A stretch of DNA of 64,000 bases from an uncultured Chthonomonadaceae bacterium (GTDB lineage Bacteria; Armatimonadota; Fimbriimonadia; Fimbriimonadales; Fimbriimonadaceae). Position numbers and translations under genes: made by a program. Below the pieces are notes generated by a model. The model was not told the origin of the DNA. It made no database searches and saw only the letters and a list, made by a program, of their open reading frames with translations. The stretch spans positions 1 to 64,000 of the forward strand of contig CAMLDW010000009.1 of the NCBI GenBank assembly GCA_946479035.1, read 5' to 3'. Below, one piece after another: positions 52,001 through 60,090 of the stretch. The first letter of the stretch is position 1. Each line of letters opens with the position of its first letter.

Positions 52001-52078
52001 TCTTGTCGTCACAGCCGCGCCGGCTGTACCTGCCATCTTGAGAAAGTTACGACGCGTGATGTCCTTTGCGCTCCTCAC
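49046..52078 (-). CDS. GH116 family glycosidase with inserted beta-sandwich domain
   Basis: A large exported glycosidase of the GBA2/bile acid beta-glucosidase type. GTG 52078 starts just before a Tat signal (TRRNFLKMAGTAGAAV). The N-terminal GH116 sandwich has SGAELDSIGMPCGGIAAGQMY; the catalytic (alpha/alpha)6 domain has LVWNYEHAMARLFP-like HVWNYEHAM, IDFEGANTFIGALYLAAL and WNGEYFFQKVD. Residues about 270-411 are inserted: IADFEGEEYGAWKATGDSFG through GGWGHINIDHIEM, a domain otherwise known beside GH32 enzymes. TAGACT ends 7 bases before the GTG; the longer ATG frame is rejected. Confidence 0.88.
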   Translation of the reverse strand: MRSAKDITRRNFLKMAGTAGAAVTTRRQILAFLEDGSILVQDHFIPAEKNLPSWWKKALFDRGVKEVWSGAELDSIGMPCGGIAAGQMYLCGDGTLGNWEILNTHEFISYGATNYAKREVKKDVMHGFSLFVGDGAAQKEWKLSKESFQQITFNGQYPVANITYAHAACPVKTALTAYSPFIPLNAKDSALPVTVLEYAFTNTSDKDVLVSFGAYVENPVARSSEGRAGSRARSTRGVQEARFTAIVHAAEEVPPEFGSDPANPRAAILIADFEGEEYGAWKATGDSFGTGPAKGTLANQNRVTGFVGHGLVNTFLSGDGTAGTLTSPTFKVERKLINFKIGGGNHPGEECMNLIVGGEVVRTATGMNDERLLWDTWDVGEFEGKEAQIQVVDTATGGWGHINIDHIEMADAVRSRDDINLRRGDLNRDAGTLALAVFERGTASGEGEYFVGSEHFGQVRTDAATLAPGKTKTVVTVLAWHFPHHPRGRQYANWFKDALEVARYVASEHRRLSGDTKLWVETYYDSTLPYWLLDRLHSTVGNLATGTTEWWGNGRFWAYEGVVCCPGTCTHVWNYEHAMARLFPEIARNVRERQDFGEAFHPDSGLVGFRSDDEYAADGQCGTVLKAYREHTTSKDDAFLKKNWPRIKKAMQYVIGHDKNDDGVIEDGQPNTYDIDFEGANTFIGALYLAALRAAEEMAVAVDDQEFAKKCRAIFESGSKATMDQLWNGEYFFQKVDQAQHAKYQYGPGCLSDQLFGQGWAHHVGLGHLYPKENVKTALQSVWKYNWAPDVAPQNARFKPERPFAVPGEAGLFICTWPKGERQEEPVRYRDEVWTGIEYQVAGHMVWEGLVEEGLSICRAVHDRYQPAKRNPYNEVECSDHYARAMASWGVFTALSGFVYNGPKGEMSFDPRVTPEDFSSAFTAAEGWGTFEQTKGKDGQLSTVTVKHGILSLKQFSVRPVAGFKPKSIDLSVPGSSTDATIHQHDGMVVLAFEHPIELKAGESLTIGLK

Positions 52079-52085
52079 GGCTTGA

Positions 52086-52133
52086 AGTCTAGCCCCGACC
52101 GCAGGCCGAATGCGAGGCGGGAAGAGATAAGCT
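52086..52133. promoter_or_regulatory. Divergent -10 elements for GH116 and cupin genes
   Basis: On the minus strand TAGACT (52091-52086) ends 7 bases before the GH116 GTG. On the plus strand TAAGCT (52128-52133) ends 9 bases before the cupin ATG, which also has GAGG 5 bases upstream. Confidence 0.4.
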
Positions 52134-52142
52134 TGAGGATCC

Positions 52143-52511
52143 ATGGAGCGCCAGCACTACAACATCGACCTCAACGTCCTGCACGGACACCAGGAGACCA
52201 TCGACCTCCGTGCCGTCCTACAGTCGTGCGACGACCCGTGGTGGAACAAGACCTTGACCCAGGTCAACGACAGCGTCGTGCGCGTCGGCGCGTTCAAAGG
52301 CGAGTTCCATTGGCACAAGCACGACCATGACGACGAGTTCTTCTTAGTGCTCGAGGGCCGCTTCTTCATCGACCTCGAAGGCCGTACGATCGAGCTTGTC
52401 CCGTGGCAGGGCGCGACGATCAGCAAAGGGACCATGCACCGGCCCCGCTCCCCAGAACATTCGGTCGTGCTCATGGTTGAAACGAAGGCGATCGTGCCGA
52501 CCGGCGATTAG
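52143..52511 (+). CDS. Small cupin-fold protein
   Basis: A single-domain cupin of 122 residues. Motif 1 is FHWHKHDHDDEFFLVLEGRF (two His, one Glu for a metal) and motif 2 is ISKGTMHRPRSPEHSVVLMV. The substrate is unknown. It is divergent from GH116, so a link to sugar metabolism is possible. Its stop overlaps the convergent gluQ stop (TTAG). Confidence 0.88.
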   Translation: MERQHYNIDLNVLHGHQETIDLRAVLQSCDDPWWNKTLTQVNDSVVRVGAFKGEFHWHKHDHDDEFFLVLEGRFFIDLEGRTIELVPWQGATISKGTMHRPRSPEHSVVLMVETKAIVPTGD

Positions 52512-53326
52512 GGCCTGCAAAGCGCGCGCACCTGCTCCGGCGACCGACCGGACTCGCGCAGCCCTCGCAGCGTCGCCGCGCCGTCCCGCTTTGAGAGCTT
52601 CTTGCCGTCCCCGCCCATGAGCAGGGCGTGATGGCTGTATTGCGGTGTCGGCAGGTCCAAAAGCGCCTGCAAGAGCCGGTGAATGTGAGTGGAGTCGAAC
52701 AGGTCCTCGCCGCGCGTCACTGTCTCCACCCCCTGCGCCGCGTCATCGAGGGTGACGCACAGGTGGTAGGAGGCCGGCGCCTCCTTGCGTGCCAGCACCA
52801 CATCGCCGAAAGTCTCCGGACGCGCGCGCCGCGCCCCTCGGTTCTCGTCGTTCCAGTGCAGGGAAGGGAACCGCCGCACGGCCTCCCCCACGTCGAGCCG
52901 CAGGGCATAAACCTCGCCCATGATGCGCCGCTGATTCCGCTCGACACTGGACAAAGAGCGGCACGTGCCCGGGTACAGCGGCCCGTCCGGCCCGTGCGGC
53001 GCGTCCGCTGCTGCCGCCACCTCGCGCTTGATCTCCGCGCGCGTGCAAAAGCACGGGTAGAGCAGGCCCATCCCTTCCAACCGCTGAATCGCCCGGAGGT
53101 ATTCCAAAGACCGCTCTGACTGCCGCCATACAGGGCTCGGCCACGTAAGGCCGAGCCACGCAAGGTCCTCATAGATCGCCTCCTCAAACTCCGGCCTGCA
53201 CCGCGTCGGGTCGATGTCCTCGATGCGCAGCAGCATTTCACCCTTGCTTGCGGCATAGAGCGCGGAAAAAGCGTGTCCGAGGTGCAGATACCCCGTCGGG
53301 CTCGGTGCGAATCGGCTCACTGGCAT
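52508..53326 (-). CDS. gluQ: Glutamyl-queuosine tRNA(Asp) synthetase
   Basis: It glutamylates queuosine at position 34 of tRNA(Asp). The product is 272 residues, a catalytic-domain-only class I synthetase: RFAPSPTGYLHLGHAF (HIGH motif), YPCFCTRAEIKRE, then KKLSKRDGA (KMSKS). It lacks the anticodon domain of GltX, which marks GluQ. It pairs functionally with tgt in the same window, whose product makes the Q precursor. Its start lies 5 bases after the hairpin at 53332-53364. Confidence 0.93.
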   Translation of the reverse strand: MPVSRFAPSPTGYLHLGHAFSALYAASKGEMLLRIEDIDPTRCRPEFEEAIYEDLAWLGLTWPSPVWRQSERSLEYLRAIQRLEGMGLLYPCFCTRAEIKREVAAAADAPHGPDGPLYPGTCRSLSSVERNQRRIMGEVYALRLDVGEAVRRFPSLHWNDENRGARRARPETFGDVVLARKEAPASYHLCVTLDDAAQGVETVTRGEDLFDSTHIHRLLQALLDLPTPQYSHHALLMGGDGKKLSKRDGAATLRGLRESGRSPEQVRALCRP

Positions 53327-53331
53327 AAATC

Positions 53332-53364
53332 AAATGGGGCGTATACGCCGTATACGCCCCATTT
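53332..53364. terminator. Strong hairpin between STN gene and gluQ
   Basis: Perfect 15-bp arms AAATGGGGCGTATAC (53332-53346) and GTATACGCCCCATTT (53350-53364) flank a 3-base loop. On the minus strand it follows the STN gene stop by 19 bases, and the AT-rich bases after the stem resemble a Rho-independent terminator. It contains TATACG, possibly the gluQ -10, so it may be both. Confidence 0.6.
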
Positions 53365-53383
53365 TGCCTGTGACACAGCCTTT

Positions 53384-55669
53384 CTAGCCGCCGCCGCCTC
53401 CGCCACGACCGTCGCGGCGGATCGGCGCCAGCGTTTGCGCTGGAGCGCCAAACCGCCGCTTGGCCTCTTCCACCTTCAAGCGGAAACTATCCGGCAACTG
53501 CGCGTACGACATAGCGTGCGCGTTGTTCAGCAGCCAGCCGTCCTTGAAGTCCGCGCTCGGCCTTCCGAACTCGCCCAGCTCGAGCGAGATCTCGACGCTC
53601 ACGACCTGCGCCGGAGTGTACGTGTCGTATTGCGGCACCTGGTCCGTGCCGCCGTTGAAGTTCGCATCGAGCATCCCCTGCCGCATCCCGAGCTCGTCTG
53701 CGGTCAACAGCTGTCCGAGCCGCAAGCCCTTGGTCGAAGCGTACACGCCGTCCTGCAATGTTCGGCTGATCACAACGTTCGCTTCGAACGGAATGCCGTT
53801 CGGCAGCGCCTCCGTCGGCTCATTCATAATCGAATTCGCGGGCGGCATCGACCTGCCGTCGGGCCCTGTGTCGGAGGTCATCATCATCATCGAGATCTGT
53901 TGGCCCTGCCCGCCAAGCATCATCATGCCGGATGCGCGCGAGTAATAGGAGTGCTCGGCGAGCTTCTTGCCCGCTCCGCCCAGTTGACCATACTTGATCG
54001 CGAACTTGTCGCCCGACTGCTTCTTGGCAGCGTCCGGCACGGTGCCGTAGAGCCGCAGCAGGTCGAGGTTCATCGCCACGTCTTGGCTCAACTGGTCCCC
54101 CACGTCCTTGTTGATCAGCCCGAGAAAGACCATGTCGAGCGGGCGGTCCGGCGTCCCGACCGTCACATAGAACGAGTAGTCCGCGCGCTCTTCGAGCGTC
54201 GCAAAGCCGCGCGAATTCACGGCGCGGAAGAACTTCGCCGCTTGGTCGCGGTCGAACCGCGTGGTCCGCGCCGCGTTCGCCCACGTCGGTGTGACGTACA
54301 TCCAATCGCCGGTCTTGTCGATCGTCAGTCCGTACGCGGGGCTCGCCGCGAGCACGGAGTCCGTCGTCACGTTCCCCCTCACCAAGAGCCGCGCAAGGTC
54401 GCGCACGATCGTGTCCGGGAACGACGCCACGAGGTTCTTGCCGCTCGCCTTCGCCGCCTGGATGAACGCGTCCGAGACGTAAAGGCTCGCTGGGTCGAAC
54501 TTGTCCGGATTGGTGAAAACCTGCAAAAGCTCGTCAGGGAACTGCTTGGGCAGGCTGTCGCTGCCACTTGCCACGGTCACGAGCGAGATATTGCCGCCGC
54601 CTCTCTGCGCCACGCGGAAAAACGAGCGGTCTGCCGTCGGCGCGGCGACTTCCTGCGCCATGATTACCGCCATCTGTCGCGAGACTTCGGAAAGCTCGAT
54701 GACCTTCCCCTCGTTCGACGTCGCGCCGCCCACTGTCCCAAAGTCCGGCGTCACGGAAGTCGATCCCTGCCCGACGTATAGCCCGTTCTGGTCCGCGAAC
54801 TTGATCTCGACGTTGATCGTCGATGACCGGTAGCCGCGCGAAAGGATCAAGTGAGTCTCAGCCACGCCTTGGATCGGATCGCCGGAAGTCAGCGCGCCGA
54901 TGAGGTTCACGTTCGATGGCGGCTTTAGGTCCGGAGCGCGCTTGGCGAGCATGTTGTGGTTGTAAACAAAGTCGTTTACGATCTGCGTCACGTTGAACGG
55001 GATCCGCTGCTGCATCCTGTTCGGCGATGAAGAGTACACAACGCGATCGCCGGGCCCGATCCCCGCAAGTACGCTCGCCGGCAGCAGCGAGAGCGCGCGC
55101 GTGGCCGCGCCGTTCGCCGGCGTCAAGCTGTACGCGCCGCTGTCATAGATCGTGATCTGCCCCGGGTTGCCTTCCCTGTTCGCGCTGTTGATCCGGTTCT
55201 GGAGCTGCTCGCGCCGCGCCTGCGCCTTGGCGACGAGCTCGTCGAGAGTCTTCTGGTCCCACCTTCCCGTTCCAGTAGCGGTCTCTAGCGCCTTCTTCTT
55301 GGCGCGCTCGAACGCCTCGATGGTCCATCCCCGCTCCTTCGCCTGTTCGGCCATGCGCTGCTCGTTGTCGTTCACGAGGCGGTAGCCGTCGTTCTCCGTC
55401 TTGAGCGAGCCGCCGGTCGCGTCCGCGATGCGTTGCAAGAGCTGGTCGAGCGGTGCGTCGGTGACGCTGACGAGCACAGGGATGTTGCCGACGATCGGGT
55501 CGGCGGCAAGGTACACGCCAGTCAGCTTTGAGATCTGCTGCAGCACGATCGAGGCCTTTGTGGCCGGCTGGGTCAAGGTGACCTTGGGCTGGTCTTGCGC
55601 CGTCGCGAGCGCGGCGAGCGCGAGCGCTACGAAGGGCGCCCAGGTGCGGAGGAGGTTCGGGCTTGGCAT
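53384..55669 (-). CDS. Large exported protein with STN-like domain and Gly-rich tail (second paralog)
   Basis: Paralog of the protein at 12908-15112. The signal peptide covers residues 1-24, and residues 36-90 (KASIVLQQISKLTGVYL...VSVTDAPLDQLLQRIADATGG) are STN-like. Then come a shared VVYSSSPNRMQQ motif near 210, NEPTEALPNGIPF, NNAHAMSYAQLPDSF and the ending RGGGGGG. It is 761 residues. GGAG lies 9 bases before ATG 55669. The exact function is unknown; periplasmic or outer membrane location is inferred. Confidence 0.8.
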   Translation of the reverse strand: MPSPNLLRTWAPFVALALAALATAQDQPKVTLTQPATKASIVLQQISKLTGVYLAADPIVGNIPVLVSVTDAPLDQLLQRIADATGGSLKTENDGYRLVNDNEQRMAEQAKERGWTIEAFERAKKKALETATGTGRWDQKTLDELVAKAQARREQLQNRINSANREGNPGQITIYDSGAYSLTPANGAATRALSLLPASVLAGIGPGDRVVYSSSPNRMQQRIPFNVTQIVNDFVYNHNMLAKRAPDLKPPSNVNLIGALTSGDPIQGVAETHLILSRGYRSSTINVEIKFADQNGLYVGQGSTSVTPDFGTVGGATSNEGKVIELSEVSRQMAVIMAQEVAAPTADRSFFRVAQRGGGNISLVTVASGSDSLPKQFPDELLQVFTNPDKFDPASLYVSDAFIQAAKASGKNLVASFPDTIVRDLARLLVRGNVTTDSVLAASPAYGLTIDKTGDWMYVTPTWANAARTTRFDRDQAAKFFRAVNSRGFATLEERADYSFYVTVGTPDRPLDMVFLGLINKDVGDQLSQDVAMNLDLLRLYGTVPDAAKKQSGDKFAIKYGQLGGAGKKLAEHSYYSRASGMMMLGGQGQQISMMMMTSDTGPDGRSMPPANSIMNEPTEALPNGIPFEANVVISRTLQDGVYASTKGLRLGQLLTADELGMRQGMLDANFNGGTDQVPQYDTYTPAQVVSVEISLELGEFGRPSADFKDGWLLNNAHAMSYAQLPDSFRLKVEEAKRRFGAPAQTLAPIRRDGRGGGGGG

Positions 55670-55807
55670 GGTGGTTGGCTCCGGGGTTCTCTACCTATTT
55701 TGACGCATGGGAAGGTTCCCAGGCTCGCTCAAACTAGCCACTTGGCGCCCCGCCCGAAGAAACGCTCGCCGCCCGACGCTGGACGCCTCTCGCCCTTGGA
55801 CTATCGT

Positions 55808-56689
55808 TTACCCTGCGCTGTACCCCTCGAGCTGCCGCCTCAGCATCACGTACTGCGAATAAGCCACGCCAGCGATCACGAGCAGCAGCACGAACGACTG
55901 CGCCGCCGCAGACCCCGCGTGGAACTTCTGCCACGCCTCCCTATAGATGTGATACCCCACCACGTCCGTCGAGTCGTTCGGCCCGCCCTTCGTCATCATG
56001 TAGATCGGCGTGAATAGCTGGAACGCCCCGATCGTCGAGGTCACCAGCACGAAGAGCGTCGTCGGTGCAAGCATCGGCAGCGTCACAGACCGAAAGCGAG
56101 CGAGAGCGGACGCCCCGTCCAGCTCCGCTGCCTCATACAGCGACTCCGGTATCCCCAGCAGCCCAGCGACGTAGATGATCATCTTCGGACCGAGCCCCGT
56201 CCACACAGCCATGAACACCAGCGCCCACATCGCCCACTCCTCCTTGTTCAAAAAGTCCACGCTCTTGATCCCGAACATGCTCGAAGCGGTGTTGATCAGC
56301 CCCGTCTCCGGAAGATAGACGTAGATCCACAGCATCGACACCGCAACGCCGCTGCTCACCGCTGGGATGTAGAACAATGTCCGGAAAAAGCCAACGCCCC
56401 GCAATCTCTGCGCCACCAGCATCGCCACCAGCAGCGCGACCACCATCCCCAGCGGCACCGCCACGAGCGCGAACCGCGCGCTGTTGTACATCGCGTTCCA
56501 AAACGCGCCGTCGCGCAGCGTCTCCGCGTAGTTCCCGAACGCGACGAACGGCTTCGTGTCCTTCAGCAGGTTCCACCGGAAAAGGCTCAAGTAAAGCGCG
56601 TAGAAGATCGGCACCACCGCGAACACCACCAGGTGCACCGCCGCCGGCGCCACAAACCACCACCCCGCTCGCTGCCAGCGCTTTGTCAT
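55808..56689 (-). CDS. Sugar ABC transporter permease (MalF/UgpA type)
   Basis: Six membrane helices in 293 residues, the conserved EAA loop EAAELDGASALARFRSVTLPML near residue 200, and the N-terminal FVAPAAVHLVVFAVVPIFYALYLSLFRW helix. ATG 56689 overlaps the binding-protein stop in ATGA. The usual second permease (MalG type) and the ATPase are not next to it, so a partner must be elsewhere. Substrate unknown. Confidence 0.9.
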   Translation of the reverse strand: MTKRWQRAGWWFVAPAAVHLVVFAVVPIFYALYLSLFRWNLLKDTKPFVAFGNYAETLRDGAFWNAMYNSARFALVAVPLGMVVALLVAMLVAQRLRGVGFFRTLFYIPAVSSGVAVSMLWIYVYLPETGLINTASSMFGIKSVDFLNKEEWAMWALVFMAVWTGLGPKMIIYVAGLLGIPESLYEAAELDGASALARFRSVTLPMLAPTTLFVLVTSTIGAFQLFTPIYMMTKGGPNDSTDVVGYHIYREAWQKFHAGSAAAQSFVLLLVIAGVAYSQYVMLRRQLEGYSAG

Positions 56690-57987
56690 TCCTTGGCCAG
56701 CTCCCGGTCGATCTCCCGCGCCGCGTCCCGCAGCGCGACCGTGGGCGAGACCCCCTGGTTCAGCACCCGGTCCATCATCTTTTCGCCGATCGGCTCGACC
56801 AGGTTGTACCGCTCGACCCTCGCTCCCCAAGGCCCGCGCGCGAGCGGGACGATGTCCACGAACGCCTTCTCCAAAGCCGCTGGCACCAGCCGCTTCAGGG
56901 CAGAAGTCTGAGATGGGTCAGCAGCCTCCTCCGCCACTCGCCGATTGGCGCAGACTTCGATCCCGGTCGAGTTGTATCGTGTCTGCACGCCATAGCTGCA
57001 GAGGTACTTCACCAGCTCCCACGCCAGGTCCGGGTTCTTGCACCCCTTCATCACCGCCAGCCCGGTCTCGTACATCACCGTCACCGGCCGCGAGAGGTTA
57101 GTGGGCGGCGGCGCGATCCCGATCTGCGGTACCTTGACCTTCGCAGTGTCCTTCACGTAGTCGATCAGCTCCCAGTGCCCCACGATCTTCATCGCCGCCT
57201 TTCCGTTCGCAAAGAGGTTCACGCCCAGCGCCGCGGTCTGCGATTTCGTCGGAGCGACGTGCTCCTTGTTCACCATGTCAGCCAAGTACTGCACAGCCTG
57301 CACGCACTGTTCGGAATCGAAATAGCCGGAAGCCCGCGCCCCGTCAGGCGAGAGCACGTCTCCCCCATTGTTCCAAAGGAACAGGACCCACATCGCCATC
57401 CAGTTGCTGAACTCGAACCCGTACACGTCGCCGTGCGTCAGCCTCTTGGCCGCTGCTAGGAACTCCGAGTACGTCCACGTCCCGTCCGGATATGCGACCC
57501 CCGCCTTGTCGAAGAGGTCCTTGTTGTAATACAGCACCATCGGCGTGAACCCCATCGGGATCCCATATACAGCGCCGTCTTTTCGCGTGATGTCCACTAC
57601 GTTAGGGAAGAAGTCGTCCAAGGAAAACGACTTCTCCTTCTCGATGTACGGGCGCAGGTCGAGCAGCACATCGTTGTCGATGAAGACCGCCGCGCTGCTC
57701 GCGTCCAGCCGCATCACGTCGGGCGCGGTCCCCGCCACGTGGCTCAGCAGCGTCTTCGTGACGTATGCCTGCATGTCCGGCGTTCCCTCGATGCGCAGGT
57801 CCACGCCCGGGTGCTGCTGCTCGAACTCGTCGTACACCCTCTGGATGATCCGGTTGAACTCGCTGTCGTCCCCCGCGCCGCTCCAGTCGGCGAAGCGCAC
57901 GACCCTCCCGCCCGCCCGGGCGCAACCGAGGAGCATGCACGCTAGCGCTAGCGTTACACAGCGGCGCATGAGCTTAGTGTGGCCCAT
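56686..57987 (-). CDS. Sugar ABC transporter substrate-binding lipoprotein
   Basis: A family 1 extracellular solute-binding protein of 433 residues. A lipobox (LACMLLGCA) gives a lipidated Cys near residue 22. The body has GTAPDVMRLDASSA, YGIPMGFTPMVLYYNKDLFDKAG and YPDGTWTYSEFLAAAKRLT, typical of this family. Two in-frame starts exist (57987 and 57969); both precede the signal peptide. It is 7 bases from alkD and in one unit with the permease. Confidence 0.92.
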   Translation of the reverse strand: MGHTKLMRRCVTLALACMLLGCARAGGRVVRFADWSGAGDDSEFNRIIQRVYDEFEQQHPGVDLRIEGTPDMQAYVTKTLLSHVAGTAPDVMRLDASSAAVFIDNDVLLDLRPYIEKEKSFSLDDFFPNVVDITRKDGAVYGIPMGFTPMVLYYNKDLFDKAGVAYPDGTWTYSEFLAAAKRLTHGDVYGFEFSNWMAMWVLFLWNNGGDVLSPDGARASGYFDSEQCVQAVQYLADMVNKEHVAPTKSQTAALGVNLFANGKAAMKIVGHWELIDYVKDTAKVKVPQIGIAPPPTNLSRPVTVMYETGLAVMKGCKNPDLAWELVKYLCSYGVQTRYNSTGIEVCANRRVAEEAADPSQTSALKRLVPAALEKAFVDIVPLARGPWGARVERYNLVEPIGEKMMDRVLNQGVSPTVALRDAAREIDRELAKE

Positions 57988-57994
57988 TACAGGG

Positions 57995-58708
57995 CTAGAG
58001 CCCCAGCTTCTTGCGCATCGGCGCCGGCAGGTACTTCGACCCCTCGCGCAGGGTCAAGCCAGAGACCGCCGCGCGGTTCTTCATGAGGAACTCGAACACC
58101 GCGTCCGGGCTCTTCTTGCTCACTTCCCGCAGCACCCAACCGATCGCCTTGCGGATGAAGAACTCCTTCTCTGAGAGCTGAGGCGTCGCATACCGGACGA
58201 AGCGCCGCCACTCCGTAAGATCGCCGCTGCGCAAAGGCAACAGAAGTGATAGCATCGCCGCGCGGCGCACCCAGAAGCTCTTGGCCACCGCCCACTTGTC
58301 CATCACGGCGAGCACGCGCGCGTCTTTGGCCACCATTCGTGGCAAGAGCCGCGTACCGATCGTGTCCACGATCGCCCAGCCGTCCGACTCCACCACCCAC
58401 CTGCGCAGCCGCGGCAGCTCCGCGGGGCCGAGCTGGTCTGAGAGCTCGATCATCGCGAGCACCGCGACCGAACGCACCTCGTGCAGGCCCGTGGCCCACA
58501 TCGCGTCCGCGATGTCTAAGAGCGACGCGCGCGAGATCCCCTTGTTCTCCCGCGCGAACCTCTTCGCGCAGGCGTGCAGCGCAGCAGCGTCCGCGCCGAT
58601 GAAGTCGAGCTTGCTCTTGAGGTACCTCTTCTCGTACTCTCCCCGTCCAGGCTTCGATGCGGCCCTGAGCTCTCTTTCGATCTGTGAGACTGCTTTGCGA
58701 GCGTTCAT
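57995..58708 (-). CDS. DNA alkylation repair protein (AlkD-like)
   Basis: AlkD proteins excise positively charged N3/N7 alkylpurines using HEAT-like repeats. The 237-residue product is all-helical: RYLKSKLDFIGADAAALHACAK, LDIADAMWATGLHEVRSVAVLAM, ESDGWAIVDTIGTRLL, FWVRRAAMLSLLL and FIRKAIGWVLREVSKKSP, which match the family motifs, including the active-site Trp/Asp segment. An ATL gene elsewhere in the window also concerns alkylation damage, but they are not adjacent. Confidence 0.9.
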   Translation of the reverse strand: MNARKAVSQIERELRAASKPGRGEYEKRYLKSKLDFIGADAAALHACAKRFARENKGISRASLLDIADAMWATGLHEVRSVAVLAMIELSDQLGPAELPRLRRWVVESDGWAIVDTIGTRLLPRMVAKDARVLAVMDKWAVAKSFWVRRAAMLSLLLPLRSGDLTEWRRFVRYATPQLSEKEFFIRKAIGWVLREVSKKSPDAVFEFLMKNRAAVSGLTLREGSKYLPAPMRKKLGL

Positions 58709-58776
58709 CTTGGTTCTGATCTTGCCCTTTCCCCGGCCTCGTTACTTTCGGCTTCGCAGAATGATACAATCCCGCT

Positions 58777-59574
58777 ATGCCGACCGGCATCAAGCAGGCC
58801 TTCGACCGTGAAGGCTACGCGATCGTCCGCAACGTCATCGACGCGGGCCTCGTCGAAGAGGCCAGGGCGCACATCGACTGGCTGCTCCAGAAGCACCCGG
58901 ACCTCCGCCCCGAGCAGCTCGATACCCACCTCGTCGGCGACGACCCCTTTTGGCTCCGCCTCGTCAGCGACGCGAGGTTCCTCGACGTGGTCGAGCCGCT
59001 CGTCGGGCCGGACATCGCGCTCTTCGCCTCGCACTACATCGCCAAGCCCCCACGCACGGGCAAAGCCGTGGGATGGCACCAGGACGGCTCCTACTGGCCG
59101 CTCGAACCGATGGACGCCGCCACCGTCTGGCTCGCGCTCGACAAGGTGGACGCCGGCAACGGCTGCATGTATGTGCTCCCCGGCACCCACGGCGAACGCA
59201 TCCGAGGGCTCGAGGAGATGCACGACGCCAAAGGCACGGTGCTCGGCAACGAGATGGATATGTCTATGTTCGACATCGGAACCACCACAAACATCGAGCT
59301 CGAGCCCGGCGACGTCTCCGTCCACCAGCCCACGATCGTGCACGGCTCCAACGCCAACACCTCCGAGCGCTGGCGCCGCGGCCTCACCATCCGCTACATC
59401 CCCACGACCACGCGCGTCACCAACTGGCAGCACCCGGGCCCGTGGCTCCTGCGAGGGAGCGCGGTCGAGGCGATCAACGAGTACTCCACCTTCCCCGAGT
59501 TCGACCCTGGCCGACACTTCGCGTTCAACGGCTCGGAAAGATGGAACGCGGCGCTCTCCGGAGCCCGTCAATAA
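58777..59574 (+). CDS. Phytanoyl-CoA dioxygenase (PhyH) family oxygenase
   Basis: An Fe(II)/2-oxoglutarate oxygenase of 265 residues. The metal motif is GWHQDGSYWPLEPMDAATVW (HxD) with the distal His in VSVHQPTIVHGSNAN and the following Arg in RRGLTIRYIP. TACAAT ends 6 bases before ATG 58777, so it is probably leaderless. DinB-like follows 11 bases later. Substrate unknown. Confidence 0.9.
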   Translation: MPTGIKQAFDREGYAIVRNVIDAGLVEEARAHIDWLLQKHPDLRPEQLDTHLVGDDPFWLRLVSDARFLDVVEPLVGPDIALFASHYIAKPPRTGKAVGWHQDGSYWPLEPMDAATVWLALDKVDAGNGCMYVLPGTHGERIRGLEEMHDAKGTVLGNEMDMSMFDIGTTTNIELEPGDVSVHQPTIVHGSNANTSERWRRGLTIRYIPTTTRVTNWQHPGPWLLRGSAVEAINEYSTFPEFDPGRHFAFNGSERWNAALSGARQ

Positions 59575-59585
59575 GGGACAGCACC

Positions 59586-60083
59586 ATGGATACGATCGCA
59601 CAAGTCACCTACGACTTCAAGAAAAAGGCGACCGAGGCCCTTGCGGGCGCCAAGAGCCAGTATCTCGACGACCTCAACGCGATGAGCGAAGAGCAGCTCA
59701 CCAACTGCCCCGGTGGGTGCGCGCGCACACCTGCGGACTTCACCTACGAGATCGTCGTCATCAACAGGCGTATCGCAAAGCGGCTGCGCGGCGAAGACCC
59801 GGGGCCGATGAAGTTCGAGGGATGGATGGAAGCGCCGGAAGAGTTCAACGAAAAGCAGACGATCGTTGGCGAGTTCGAGAGCACGACGAAAGAGATCGAA
59901 GACGCGCTCGCAAAGATTCCCGAAGGCGAAATGCTGCGGATCATCCAACTGCCGAAAGACACGACGACCCCGTACGACCTCGTCCGCTTCTGCGCCTCGC
60001 ACATGAGCTACCACGACGCCCAGCTCAACTATCTCCAGACCCTGCACAACGACAGCGAAGTGCACTGGAAGTTCGACGACTAG
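59586..60083 (+). CDS. DinB-like four-helix protein
   Basis: A 165-residue four-helix protein with DinB-family features: TYEIVVINRRIAKRLRG in helix 1, PYDLVRFCASHMSYHDAQLNYLQTLHND with a metal-binding-type SYHDAQ-H motif in helix 4. Some family members are thiol-dependent transferases. It lies 11 bases after the PhyH-like gene in the same direction. Confidence 0.75.
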   Translation: MDTIAQVTYDFKKKATEALAGAKSQYLDDLNAMSEEQLTNCPGGCARTPADFTYEIVVINRRIAKRLRGEDPGPMKFEGWMEAPEEFNEKQTIVGEFESTTKEIEDALAKIPEGEMLRIIQLPKDTTTPYDLVRFCASHMSYHDAQLNYLQTLHNDSEVHWKFDD

Positions 60084-60090
60084 CGTACGC

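Noticed and set aside
52079..52144. GH116 start at ATG 52144 overlapping the cupin ATG
   Set aside because: The Tat signal begins after GTG 52078, which has TAGACT 7 bases upstream; an extra 22 residues before a Tat signal is unlikely.
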